53,657 bases of DNA from an uncultured Clostridia bacterium. GTDB taxonomy: Bacteria > Bacillota > Clostridia > Christensenellales > Borkfalkiaceae. Numbering within the stretch: the stretch's first letter is position 1; every line of letters begins with the position of its first letter. The position numbers and the translations under genes are program-made. The stretch is taken from positions 1 to 53,657 of the forward strand of contig CALVWO010000002.1 in NCBI GenBank assembly GCA_944367465.1. Direction: 5' to 3'. A model generated the notes under the pieces. That model was not told the origin of the DNA. It did not search any database and worked only from the letters and a program-made list of their open reading frames with translations. This document shows, piece after piece, positions 15,435-23,610 of the stretch.

Positions 15435-18002
15435 TTATTTCGTCTTTTTGCGGTATTTTTCCCAGGGGAGCAGGAAGATGTATACGCCCAGGATGACGAG
15501 CGCGAGCACCGTGAGGATCACGATGAGCGCGATGCGGATGACTTCCGCGTTCCCGTCGTCGATCATATCGGACGAGATGACCGCCGAATAGGAGACGTCG
15601 TCGGAGAGGCGCGCCGTATAAGTGCCGTCGCCGTTATCGTAAAGGCGTACCTGCACGCGCTCCGTGATCACGCGTTCCTCGCCCGCGGCGTTGGTGAACA
15701 CGACGCCGTCGCTGCTCGATCTGAGATAGGCGAGCGTATAATTTTCTCCGGAGGAAACGTCGGGCGAGATCTCGGTGAGATAGGTGGCGGGCACATATCC
15801 GCGCACCGTGGCGCGCGAGGCGTCGCTGTACTCTACGAGCGCATATTCGAGCTCCGCCGTGGTCACGAACCCGATCACGGTCACCGCCGTGCCGCGCGCA
15901 AGTTCCTCTCCCGCGAGCGCGCCGTCCAGACAGGGCGCATAGTAAGAGGAAACTTTGTTCGTGAGATAGCGCGTGTAAGCCGTTTCGTTTTCCGTGTAAT
16001 ATTCCGAACTTGCGATCTTCGTGACGGAATCTTTGAGGAAGAGTTCCGCCGTGTATTCGCCCTTGCCCTCCGAAAAGAGCACGAGCGCGTATTCGCCCGT
16101 TTCCGCAAGGAGCACGCCCTGTCTGTCCTCTCCGGAGCGCGCATAGCTCGAATAGGGGAAGTATGCCCCGTCGCTGTTGCGGAGCGTTGCGAGATCGGTA
16201 AAGACGCCGACCGTCCCCGCAGGCACGCTGACGAGCAGCTCTTCGGTGCCGTGGTGGGCGAATGCGTCGTCCCGCGCGGTCTCGACGGCGATCTCGTCGA
16301 GCGTGGAGATCGCGCTCAAAGCGCCGGCGCTGCTCTTTACGACGTAGTTCCCGAAGTTGAAGTATACCTCGTCGTCCTCAAATCCGAGGGCGAAGGAAGC
16401 GGGCTTTTGCGCCGTGCCGTCCGCCGACCAGACGAAACTGCTGCCGTCGATCTCGGCGAAAACTTCGCCTTCGCGGTACATGACGCCGTCGGCAAGGTAG
16501 TACAGGCTGCCTTCGAAATCTGCCTCGAGCGAAGTTGCGCCGTCGGGCAGGGAAAAGCTCTTTTTCTGCGATCCCGCCGAGGCGTCGTACTGTGTGAAGG
16601 AGGACTCCGTAAAAATGCGGATATCGCCCGATTCATACGCGACGTAAAGGGTGCCGTACAGATCGCACGCCAGTCCCGTCGGCGTGCCGTATTCGTATAC
16701 GATGGGCGAAACTGTTTCGCCGTCCGCCACGCCGTATTGCGCAGTCGCCGTAACGTAATACACGCTCCCGTAGGCGCACGCGATGCCGCGCACCGTGCTC
16801 GGCGCCGTCTCCGCCTGCGTGAACGCATCCTCGCCGTAGGTACATGTATAAATGTTCATGCCCGAGGCGTAGGCGATCGTGGTGCCGTCTGTCGCGACGA
16901 GCGTGGGCGCCGATTCGCATGCGATCACGCTGTAGCTCTGCGTTTGGAAATCGTATACGGAGACGCGGCTGTTTCCCGCGTCGGCGGTGACGAGCAGGCT
17001 GCCTGCCCGCGCCGAATCGACTGCGCCCGAGAGGCGGTTCTCCGAATCGGAGGCGGAGGTGATCTCGTAGGAGGTGAACGCCGCCGCGCTGTCCGTCAGC
17101 GAGATCTCGCGCACGGAAGCTCCGTCGATGCAGTAGAGGCTGTTGTTGAAAAAGCTCATGGCGGCGAGACCGCTCGCGTCGGAAAGCCGCGTGACCGTGC
17201 CGTCCGACCCCGTTCCTCTGCGGAACAGTCCCGCCGCGGAGGAAAAGTAGAGAGAAGTCCCGTCCGAACACACGGATGTGATGTTCAGGCTGGGCGAGGC
17301 TTCCGAACTGAGATTGTGGCACTGATTGTAGGCAAACGAACCGTTGACGGGATAATAGAGCAATCTGTCGACGCAGCAGAGAATCGTGCCGTCTGCATAC
17401 GCGAGATAGGGCGTTGTGCTGGTGGGGAGTTCGCCGAGCGGCTGCGCTTCGCCCGCGCCGTCCGCAGTCAACGTGCGCGCCGCGAACGTGGTGCTTGAAC
17501 CTGCGACAGTTGCGGTATACAGCGTATCGCCGACGATGAGGAAGGTCGAGCAGTTGAAACCCATGTCGCGCGCGCTGCCTGTTGCATAATCGTACCGATA
17601 AAATCGGATGCTGGCGTCGCTGTCCCGCACGACGAAGTAGAGATCGTCGCCGTGAAACCCAATCTTTGCAATGTTGCCCGAGGACAGCGTGTACGGTTTG
17701 TATTCCGATCCGTTTTCGCGTGCATAGACGTACAGATTCATTCCGTCCGCAATGGCGATATAGTTATCCGAAAAGGCAACGTCGGTCGGGTTTGCGAGCG
17801 TCAGGTATTGTTCGTAGCTTGAGGGGAGTACGAGGGAGGCGTTCTCCTCCGTGAGTTCCGTCGCCGCGGCGGGCGCGGCGGGGTCTTCCGCCGTCTCGTC
17901 CGCAGAGGCGGACGTATTGCTGAAAAACGGGGATGCGGCGAACGCCGTACTGAGCAGGAGGGCAGCCGAGAGCGCGATCCCCGCAGTCTTTCGTATTACC
18001 AT
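15435..18002 (-). CDS. Secreted, membrane-anchored beta-propeller-like protein with SH3-like domain
   Basis: An 855-residue protein: signal peptide (MVIRKTAGIALSAALLLSTA, cleavage near AFAASPFF), a long repetitive extracellular part whose blades recur with patterns such as YIAIADGMNLYVY, DLYFVVRDSD, TSLYFSSAAGLFR and GTLYVAYESGDI, an SH3-like segment near the C-terminus (GTAVTVIGF ... VRGYVPATYLTEI), then one TM helix (IALIVILTVLALVILGVYIF) and a short basic tail. It probably sits on the outer face of the membrane; its ligand is unknown. ATG 18002 is chosen because the signal peptide starts there; an in-frame ATG at 18200 would precede the promoter. There is no Shine-Dalgarno sequence: the start codon is seven bases after TATAAT. 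Confidence 0.75.
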   Translation of the reverse strand: MVIRKTAGIALSAALLLSTAFAASPFFSNTSASADETAEDPAAPAAATELTEENASLVLPSSYEQYLTLANPTDVAFSDNYIAIADGMNLYVYARENGSEYKPYTLSSGNIAKIGFHGDDLYFVVRDSDASIRFYRYDYATGSARDMGFNCSTFLIVGDTLYTATVAGSSTTFAARTLTADGAGEAQPLGELPTSTTPYLAYADGTILCCVDRLLYYPVNGSFAYNQCHNLSSEASPSLNITSVCSDGTSLYFSSAAGLFRRGTGSDGTVTRLSDASGLAAMSFFNNSLYCIDGASVREISLTDSAAAFTSYEITSASDSENRLSGAVDSARAGSLLVTADAGNSRVSVYDFQTQSYSVIACESAPTLVATDGTTIAYASGMNIYTCTYGEDAFTQAETAPSTVRGIACAYGSVYYVTATAQYGVADGETVSPIVYEYGTPTGLACDLYGTLYVAYESGDIRIFTESSFTQYDASAGSQKKSFSLPDGATSLEADFEGSLYYLADGVMYREGEVFAEIDGSSFVWSADGTAQKPASFALGFEDDEVYFNFGNYVVKSSAGALSAISTLDEIAVETARDDAFAHHGTEELLVSVPAGTVGVFTDLATLRNSDGAYFPYSSYARSGEDRQGVLLAETGEYALVLFSEGKGEYTAELFLKDSVTKIASSEYYTENETAYTRYLTNKVSSYYAPCLDGALAGEELARGTAVTVIGFVTTAELEYALVEYSDASRATVRGYVPATYLTEISPDVSSGENYTLAYLRSSSDGVVFTNAAGEERVITERVQVRLYDNGDGTYTARLSDDVSYSAVISSDMIDDGNAEVIRIALIVILTVLALVILGVYIFLLPWEKYRKKTK

Positions 18003-18008
18003 ACAATC

Positions 18009-18037
18009 ATTATAACACGCGCGCGCGGAAATTTCAA
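18009..18037 (-). promoter_or_regulatory. Promoter giving a leaderless transcript
   Basis: Minus strand TTGAAA (18037-18032), 17-bp spacer, TATAAT (18014-18009). The predicted +1 falls on the A of ATG 18002. Confidence 0.8.
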
Positions 18038-18133
18038 TGACCTTTGAAAAAAAACTTGTGAAGATGTGTAAAAAAGTTTCATGCGCACACCGCCGTATTT
18101 TTCCGCCGCGCCGAAAAACCGCAACTTTTTTGG

Positions 18134-18151
18134 CATACGGGCAGCCGTATG
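18134..18151. repeat. Short palindrome upstream of the phage-like regulator
   Basis: CATACGG (18134-18140), spacer GCAG, CCGTATG (18145-18151). It lies in the divergent region between 18002 and 18245 and could be an operator; no clear promoter for the plus-strand gene is seen. Confidence 0.4.
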
Positions 18152-18244
18152 TCATATTCAGATGATAAAATAAAAACACAAACAAATGTTCGGAAAACAA
18201 AGCGAAAAAACAGACGGCAAGGCTGCTTTGGCGGGAGGTGAATC

Positions 18245-18784
18245 ATGGCATTTGAATACGCGAAGGTGATCTTATACGCCTATCCGCACCTGGCGGCGCT
18301 CGCCGAGGCGACGGGGCAGAGCGCGGAGAACTGCGCGCTGCTCTCTTTCAGGAGCGCGGAGAGCACGCTCGCGCTTGCAGAGCGGATCGCCGAAACGCTC
18401 GCGGTAAAGAGCCGTCTCCTTGCGCTGAAGGAGGCGGCAGACCGTGCGGTGGACGCGTGCACGGAGGAGGAGCGGTTCCTGCTCGAGTACAAGTATTTCC
18501 GCAGGAGGAAGGAGCTTCGCGGGCGCTTTTCGGGTGCGGAGGTCTCCTGTTCGGAGCGCAATTATTTCCGCCGCCAGGCGGCTCTGCTCAGAAAGATGGT
18601 ATCCGAGCTGCGGCGGCGCGGCTGGACGGAGCGCGCTTTTCTGGAGGCGTTCGGCGCGTTTGCCCCCTTCATGCGCGCCTTCCGCGCGCTTTCGGAGGGG
18701 CAGGAGGGGAAACTCGTGGCGCATCGCGGCAAACGGGATATCCGTTTCCGCACGGAGGTCAGAAGTCGGAAGGTTCGTTCCTGA
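18245..18784 (+). CDS. Putative phage-type sigma-like/ArpU-RinA-like regulator
   Basis: A 179-residue, largely helical, basic protein that I do not recognise with certainty. The block EERFLLEYKYFRRRKE followed by VSCSERNYFRRQAALLRKM resembles the sigma region-4-like HTH of ArpU/RinA-type late-gene activators, with their S-x-R-x-Y-x-R-R recognition-helix pattern. The C-terminal 60 residues are Arg-rich without a clear domain. ATG 18245 has a strong GGGAGGTG site. It precedes the P22-like cassette in the same orientation, 740 bp away, with one minus-strand gene between; its last 26 bp overlap that gene tail to tail. Control of the cassette is a guess. Confidence 0.45.
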   Translation: MAFEYAKVILYAYPHLAALAEATGQSAENCALLSFRSAESTLALAERIAETLAVKSRLLALKEAADRAVDACTEEERFLLEYKYFRRRKELRGRFSGAEVSCSERNYFRRQAALLRKMVSELRRRGWTERAFLEAFGAFAPFMRAFRALSEGQEGKLVAHRGKRDIRFRTEVRSRKVRS

Positions 18785-19454
18785 CCGATTTTCTGCCGCG
18801 CATGACGAGCACCGCCACGGCGACCGCGGCGGCGCAGAGGATGCAGATGACGGCGATCTGGACGCCGCCGACGGAGCTTTCCGAGCCCTCGGGTTCCGTC
18901 TCCGCGTCGCCTTCCCCCGAGATCGCCTGCAGGTAGTCGTCGTTGCGTTCGTATTCCACGGGCAGATCCGCCGGAACGTAGCCGAACCGTTCGCCGTCGA
19001 ACACATAGTAATAGAGCTGTCCGCTCTCCGTCCGTTCGCCGTAATATGCGAACGTACGCTCCACGGCGCCCAGTTCCGCGTCTCCCAGTCCGCCCGCGTC
19101 AGGCAGGGTGTAAGTGAGCGTCACCTGCTTTCTCAGATAGGGGCGCACGGGCACAAAATCGACGAAGAGGAGCTGTTCGGTACGGCAGTAGCCGAGCACC
19201 TTTTTATAGGGGGCGTCGTCCGCCTGGTATTCCACCGTACAGTAGAGCTCGCCCTCGTCGAGCACGCGGACGTAGTAGGTGCAGGGGATGAGGAAGAGGC
19301 GCGCGTCTTCGCTCTCGCCCGTGTAGAACCAGACGTCCTCCGTCGCGGCGACGGCGTAGCGTTTCTCCCCGTCGGCGGAGGCTGCCGCCGCGGGGGAGGG
19401 AAGCGCGAGCGCGGCGGCGAGCAACAGGAAAAGTGATAAGACGAATGTTTTCAT
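18759..19454 (-). CDS. Secreted SH3-like protein with C-terminal membrane anchor
   Basis: A 231-residue protein with signal peptide MKTFVLSLFLLLAAALALP (cleavage near PAAAAS), an all-beta extracellular part including AATEDVWFYTGESEDARLF and RFGYVPADLP, which look SH3-like, an acidic linker and one TM helix (IAVICILCAAAVAVAVLVM) with a basic tail. The architecture matches a small version of the protein at 15435-18002, suggesting common origin or function. ATG 19454 is taken as the start of the signal peptide. No Shine-Dalgarno sequence precedes it; TATGAT lies eight bases upstream, so the mRNA may be leaderless, although no good -35 is visible. It starts divergently from the terminase gene. 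Confidence 0.65.
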   Translation of the reverse strand: MKTFVLSLFLLLAAALALPSPAAAASADGEKRYAVAATEDVWFYTGESEDARLFLIPCTYYVRVLDEGELYCTVEYQADDAPYKKVLGYCRTEQLLFVDFVPVRPYLRKQVTLTYTLPDAGGLGDAELGAVERTFAYYGERTESGQLYYYVFDGERFGYVPADLPVEYERNDDYLQAISGEGDAETEPEGSESSVGGVQIAVICILCAAAVAVAVLVMRGRKSVRNEPSDF

Positions 19455-19525
19455 AGGCGCTATCATAGCGCACTTTGCGGGGCGCGGAAGGGATTTTTTT
19501 GACGAAAGGAGGCGGATCGGGGAAG

Positions 19526-20983
19526 ATGGCTTCGGCAACGGAGGCGATCGTGAAGCGGGTGCGGGAGATCGAGCGGGAGCTCGCGCGGCGCAGGCAGGGG
19601 GACGCGCTTTCCCGCTATAACACGGGCAGGAAAAAACACAAAAAACAGATCGCCTTTCACAAGTGCAGAAAGCGCAACCGCTGGGTGTTCGGCGGGAACC
19701 GGTCGGGCAAGACGGAGTGCGGCGCCGTCGAGGCGGTGTGGCTGGCGCGCGGGAACCATCCCTATAAGAAGAACAGGAAAAACGTGTTCGGGTGGGTGGT
19801 CTCCCTCACGCAGCAGGTCCAGCGCGACGTGGCGCAGAAAAAGATCCTCGGCTATCTCCGTCCCGACCAGATCGCCGACGTCGTGATGGTGAGCGGCAGA
19901 AAGGATAATCCCGCCGCGGGCATCGTCGATCAGATCGTCGTAAAAAACGTGTTCGGCGGCACGAGCGTCATCGGGTTCAAGAGCTGCGATCAGGGCAGGG
20001 AGCGCTTTCAGGGCAGTTCGCTCGACTTTGTCTGGTTCGACGAGGAACCCCCGCGCGACATCTACGAGGAGTGCCGTATGCGCGTGCTCGACCGCCGCGG
20101 CGAGATCTTCGGCACCATGACGCCTCTGAAGGGACTTACCTTCGTCTATGAAGAGATCTACCTCAACCGCATGAACGATCCGGAGGTATGGTACGAGTTC
20201 ATGGAGTGGGCGGACAATCCCTTTCTCGCCAAAAAGGAGATCGCGGCGCTCACCGCCACGCTGGACGAAAAGACACTGCAATCCCGCCGTTACGGGCGGT
20301 TCGCCGCGCGGGAAGGGCTCGTCTATCCCGAATTTGACGAGCGCATCCATGTGATCGAACCCTTTTCGGTGCCGCCCTCGTGGCAGGAGAACATCTCCAT
20401 CGATCCCGGGCTGAAAAATCCGCTCTCTGCGCACTGGTACGCCGTGGATTTCGACGGGAACGTGTACGTCGTGGCGGAACATTATGCCGCGGGGCAGGAC
20501 GTGGCGCATCATGCCGCAGCCATCCGTGCGGTGAGCGAAAAACTCGGCTGGAAGCGGGACGGCAGGGGAAGATACGCGGCGCTCATCGATTCCGCCGCGG
20601 GCAGCCGCACGCTCGCCGCGTCGCGTTCGGTGGCGGAACTGTTCTGCGAACAGGGCATCCTCACGGATACGCGCGTCGACAAAGACGTGTTCGCGGGGAT
20701 CGAGCGGGTAAAACTTTATCTCGACAGGAAGAACGGGCTGCCCGATCTGTACATCTTTTCGGGCTGCGTCAATATGATCCGCGAGTTCAAGAGCTATTTC
20801 TGGGGGAGCGGCGAGAGTCCCGTCAAGCGCGACGATCACGCGATGGACGAGCTCAGGTATTTTCTCATGAGCCGTCCGCGCCCCGCCCGCGAGGAGGCGG
20901 AGAAGGGGGATATCGCGCGCGACAAGGAACGGCGCATCCGCCGCCTCATGGCGGCGCGGCGGAACGCCCGTATGCCGAAATAG
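19526..20983 (+). CDS. Phage terminase large subunit
   Basis: A 485-residue headful-type TerL that pumps DNA into proheads and cuts it. ATPase motifs: Walker A GGNRSGKTE (residues 56-64), Walker B FVWFDEEP (about 166-173), and coupling motif GTMTPLKG. The nuclease domain keeps its acidic triad: Asp293 in SIDPG, Asp355 in ALIDSAAG, and Asp436/437/441 in DDHAMDEL. Nothing looks degraded. ATG 19526 is preferred; AAAGGAGG lies 13 bases upstream, and an upstream TTG (19475) in frame would precede it. It is first in a tightly packed head-gene cassette and diverges from the SH3-like gene. Confidence 0.93.
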   Translation: MASATEAIVKRVREIERELARRRQGDALSRYNTGRKKHKKQIAFHKCRKRNRWVFGGNRSGKTECGAVEAVWLARGNHPYKKNRKNVFGWVVSLTQQVQRDVAQKKILGYLRPDQIADVVMVSGRKDNPAAGIVDQIVVKNVFGGTSVIGFKSCDQGRERFQGSSLDFVWFDEEPPRDIYEECRMRVLDRRGEIFGTMTPLKGLTFVYEEIYLNRMNDPEVWYEFMEWADNPFLAKKEIAALTATLDEKTLQSRRYGRFAAREGLVYPEFDERIHVIEPFSVPPSWQENISIDPGLKNPLSAHWYAVDFDGNVYVVAEHYAAGQDVAHHAAAIRAVSEKLGWKRDGRGRYAALIDSAAGSRTLAASRSVAELFCEQGILTDTRVDKDVFAGIERVKLYLDRKNGLPDLYIFSGCVNMIREFKSYFWGSGESPVKRDDHAMDELRYFLMSRPRPAREEAEKGDIARDKERRIRRLMAARRNARMPK

Positions 20984-20991
20984 CGGGTACC

Positions 20992-21060
20992 ATGTCTGCG
21001 GCTGCGGACGATTTACAAAAATACGGCGCCCATGTCCGTGCGGACATGGGCGGGGGAAAG
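20992..21060. repeat. Perfect hairpin and CATGTCCG-type repeat
   Basis: CGCCCATGTCCG (21027-21038) and CGGACATGGGCG (21041-21052) form a perfect 12-bp stem with a 2-nt loop, between the terminase gene and the next ORF. ATGTCTGCGGC (20992-21002) and CCATGTCCG also occur at 27212-27272. There is no T-run, so it is not an ordinary terminator. Confidence 0.6.
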
Positions 21061-21063
21061 GTC

Positions 21064-21333
21064 ATGGAAGAGGAGAAGATACGCGACGCCGTGCTCAAAG
21101 TCGCCCTCGGGTTCAGCGTGGAGGAAGTGACGGAGGAGTACGGCGTGGAAAACGGCGAGCTCAGGCTCGTCAAGCGCAAAGAGACGCGCAAAGACGTCCC
21201 GCCCGATCTGCGGGCGGCAAAACTGCTCATGGAGGGCGCAGACGATTCCGCGCTCACCGACGAGGAACTGGAAGCGGAAAAACGGCGGCTGCTCGCATTG
21301 CTGGCGGACGTACGGGAAAAGGAGGAAGTATGA
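21064..21333 (+). CDS. Small phage-cassette protein, possible terminase small subunit
   Basis: An 89-residue protein beginning MEEEKIRDAVLKVALGFSV. The first 40 residues could fold as a small HTH-like unit (VEEVTEEYGVENGELRLVKR), followed by KDVPPDLRAAKLLMEG and an acidic helix. It has no firm family match by eye. Its size, charge and position next to TerL make a DNA-recognising small terminase subunit plausible, but the order TerL then TerS would be unusual. ATG 21064 follows GGGGGAAAGG; an in-frame ATG 20992 would translate through the hairpin and is less likely. Its stop overlaps the portal start (ATGA at 21330). Confidence 0.5.
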   Translation: MEEEKIRDAVLKVALGFSVEEVTEEYGVENGELRLVKRKETRKDVPPDLRAAKLLMEGADDSALTDEELEAEKRRLLALLADVREKEEV

Positions 21334-23174
21334 CGGAGAAAAAAGAGCGGGAAGAGGCGGCGCGGCGCGAGGCGGTCGTCCGCGACGTGACCGCGGATTT
21401 TGAGCGGCGGCGCGCCATGCGCAGGACGATCGAGCGCGGCTGGCAGCTCAACATGAATTTTCTGAGCGGCGATCAGTATTGCGACGTCGACGCGTCGGGC
21501 GAGATCGCCGAGGAGGACGCCGCCTTCTACTGGCAGTCGCGCAAGGCGTTCAATCACATCGCGCCCACGGTGGAGAGCCGCCTCGCACGGCTCGCCAAGG
21601 TGCGCCCCGCCCTCGAAGTGCGCGCATTTTCGGATGCGGACGACGACGTCCGCACGGCACGGCTGTGTTCGAATATCCTGCGCTCGGTGAAAAACCGCGT
21701 CGATCTCGACGGCGTGATCGCCCGCGCGACGCAGTGGTCGGAGGTGTGCGGTACGGCGTTTTACAAGGTCGTATGGAATTTTTCGGAGGGGAAGGTCATC
21801 GGCACCGACGAGACGGGACACGCCGTCCGCGAAGGGGACGCCTCCGTTGCGGCGCTTTCGCCCTTCGAAGTGTATCCCGATTCTCTCGCCGCGGAGAGCA
21901 TGGCGGAGGTGGGCAGCATCATCCACGCCAAGGCGGTGCCCGTCTCCGAGATCGCGGAAAAATTCGGAAGGGAGCTCCCGGGCAGGCGCATTGCCGATTT
22001 CGCCTTTCTGCCCTGTTCGGCGGCGAGCGGCTGGAAACGCCCCGCGGACGGCGGCGAGAGCCCCGTGCTCGAAAACGCCGTCCTGCTCATCGAGCGCTAT
22101 ACCCGCCCGAGCGGGAGCTTCCCGCGCGGACGACTGGAGATCGTGGCGGGGGAGGAGCTGCTCTTCGAGGGCGATCTTCCCTATGAGAACGGGGATCGCG
22201 GCGAGCGTACGCTGCCGTTCATCCGTCAGACCTGCGTTCCGCTGGCGGGGGCGTTCTTCGGAACTTCCGTCGTCGACAGAATGATCCCGCTGCAGCGGGC
22301 GTACAACGCGGTGCGCAACCGCAAGCACGAATTTCTCAACCGCCTATCGATGGGCGTGATCGCGGTCGAGGACGGTTCCGTGGACGCCGAGGAGCTTTCG
22401 CAGGACGGGCTGTATCCCGGGAAGGTGCTCGTCTACCGTCAGGGCTCGGCGAAACCCGAGTTTATGGACTGCGGCAGCGTTCCCGACGAGTTCGAAAAGG
22501 AGGAAGAGCGCATCGAGAACGAGTTCGTGCTCATTTCGGGCATGAGCGAGGTCTCGCGCAATTCCAAAAATCCCACAAACGTCACCTCCGCGGCGGGGCT
22601 GCAGCTCCTCATCGACCAGGATACCAACCGCATGCAGGTGAGCGTGGAGAGCGTGGAGCGGGCGGTGCGGGAGATCGGCAGGCACATCCTGCATCTCTAC
22701 CGTCAGTTCGCGGGCGAAAGGCGCATCCTGCGCATGACGGGCGTCGGCGGCGAGGCGGAGCTCGTCTCCTTCGGCGCGAGCGATATCTCTGCGGACGACA
22801 TCGAATTCGTCGCGGGGTACGAGCGCACGGCGGCGGATCGCCGCGAGGAGGTGCTCAGGCTCCTCTCTCTGGGGCTGCTGCAGGATGAGGAGGGGAAACT
22901 TTCGGGGGAGGTGCGCACGCGCGTGCTGGACGCACTCGGATACGGCTCCTTCGAGAACGCGCGGGATATTTCGCATCTGCACCTGAAAAAGGCGGAACGG
23001 GAAAATATCCTGCTGGCGCAGACGGACGTGCAGGCGGCGGCGTACGACGATCACGGGCTGCACATTGCCGAACACGTCCGCGCCCTGCTCTCGGGCGGGG
23101 AGGAAAATACGGAGGTGCGCGGGCGGATAGAGCGCCATATCGCCGCGCACAAAAAAATGGAGGAAGAGAAATGA
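21330..23174 (+). CDS. Phage portal protein, P22-like
   Basis: A 614-residue portal protein, the dodecameric ring at the capsid vertex through which DNA enters and leaves. The pattern RRTIERGWQLNMNFLSGDQY at the N-terminus, ARATQWSEVCGTAFYKVVW, LSPFEVYPDS, and the later stretch SGMSEVSRNSKNPTNVTSAAGLQLL in two parts are typical of P22 gp1-like portals found in Clostridia. The length matches the family, and the reading frame is intact. It overlaps the preceding and following genes by 4 bp each (ATGA), which implies translational coupling. It was named by pattern, not alignment. Confidence 0.85.
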   Translation: MTEKKEREEAARREAVVRDVTADFERRRAMRRTIERGWQLNMNFLSGDQYCDVDASGEIAEEDAAFYWQSRKAFNHIAPTVESRLARLAKVRPALEVRAFSDADDDVRTARLCSNILRSVKNRVDLDGVIARATQWSEVCGTAFYKVVWNFSEGKVIGTDETGHAVREGDASVAALSPFEVYPDSLAAESMAEVGSIIHAKAVPVSEIAEKFGRELPGRRIADFAFLPCSAASGWKRPADGGESPVLENAVLLIERYTRPSGSFPRGRLEIVAGEELLFEGDLPYENGDRGERTLPFIRQTCVPLAGAFFGTSVVDRMIPLQRAYNAVRNRKHEFLNRLSMGVIAVEDGSVDAEELSQDGLYPGKVLVYRQGSAKPEFMDCGSVPDEFEKEEERIENEFVLISGMSEVSRNSKNPTNVTSAAGLQLLIDQDTNRMQVSVESVERAVREIGRHILHLYRQFAGERRILRMTGVGGEAELVSFGASDISADDIEFVAGYERTAADRREEVLRLLSLGLLQDEEGKLSGEVRTRVLDALGYGSFENARDISHLHLKKAERENILLAQTDVQAAAYDDHGLHIAEHVRALLSGGEENTEVRGRIERHIAAHKKMEEEK

Positions 23175-23596
23175 CGGAAGAGGAGAACAACCCGCAGAAC
23201 CCGGGGCCGGTCGCGCCCGATCTCGGAAAATTCAAAAGCGTCGATGCCCTCGCGCAGGCTTATCGGGAGCTGGAGGCGGAATTTACCCGTCGCAGTCAAC
23301 GCCTGAAAGCGCTCGAGGAAGCCGTCCGTTCGGGCGAAACGGCGCCCGGAACTGCTCCTGACGCGGCAGAAAAACCCGCACAGGACAGAGTTTTTGAGGA
23401 CGGGGAGGCACTCTATGCCGCCGCGTCGCAAAACGAAGCAGTCAGAAAACGCATCGTAGGGGACTACCTTGCGTCCCTGAACGCCGTTCCGTTGATGGCG
23501 GCGGGAGGGGCGCCCGTCCGGGCGCCGGCGCGGCGCATCTCCACCATCGGAGAGGCAGGCGCGTTCGCGCTCGGGTATCTGAAAAATCAAACGTAA
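23171..23596 (+). CDS. Probable prohead scaffolding protein
   Basis: A 141-residue hydrophilic protein with a disordered, Pro-rich N-terminus, a helix LGKFKSVDALAQAYRELEAE leading into TRRSQRLKALEEAV (residues about 18-50), a low-complexity Ala/Pro linker and a C-terminal amphipathic region. Small charged helical proteins between portal and coat genes are normally scaffolds that guide coat assembly, and the FKSVDALAQAYRELEAEFTRR-type pattern (read in pieces) is common in such proteins. It is shorter than P22 gp8. It overlaps the portal gene by 4 bp. Confidence 0.6.
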   Translation: MTEEENNPQNPGPVAPDLGKFKSVDALAQAYRELEAEFTRRSQRLKALEEAVRSGETAPGTAPDAAEKPAQDRVFEDGEALYAAASQNEAVRKRIVGDYLASLNAVPLMAAGGAPVRAPARRISTIGEAGAFALGYLKNQT

Positions 23597-23610
23597 AAAG
23601 GAGAATCTCA

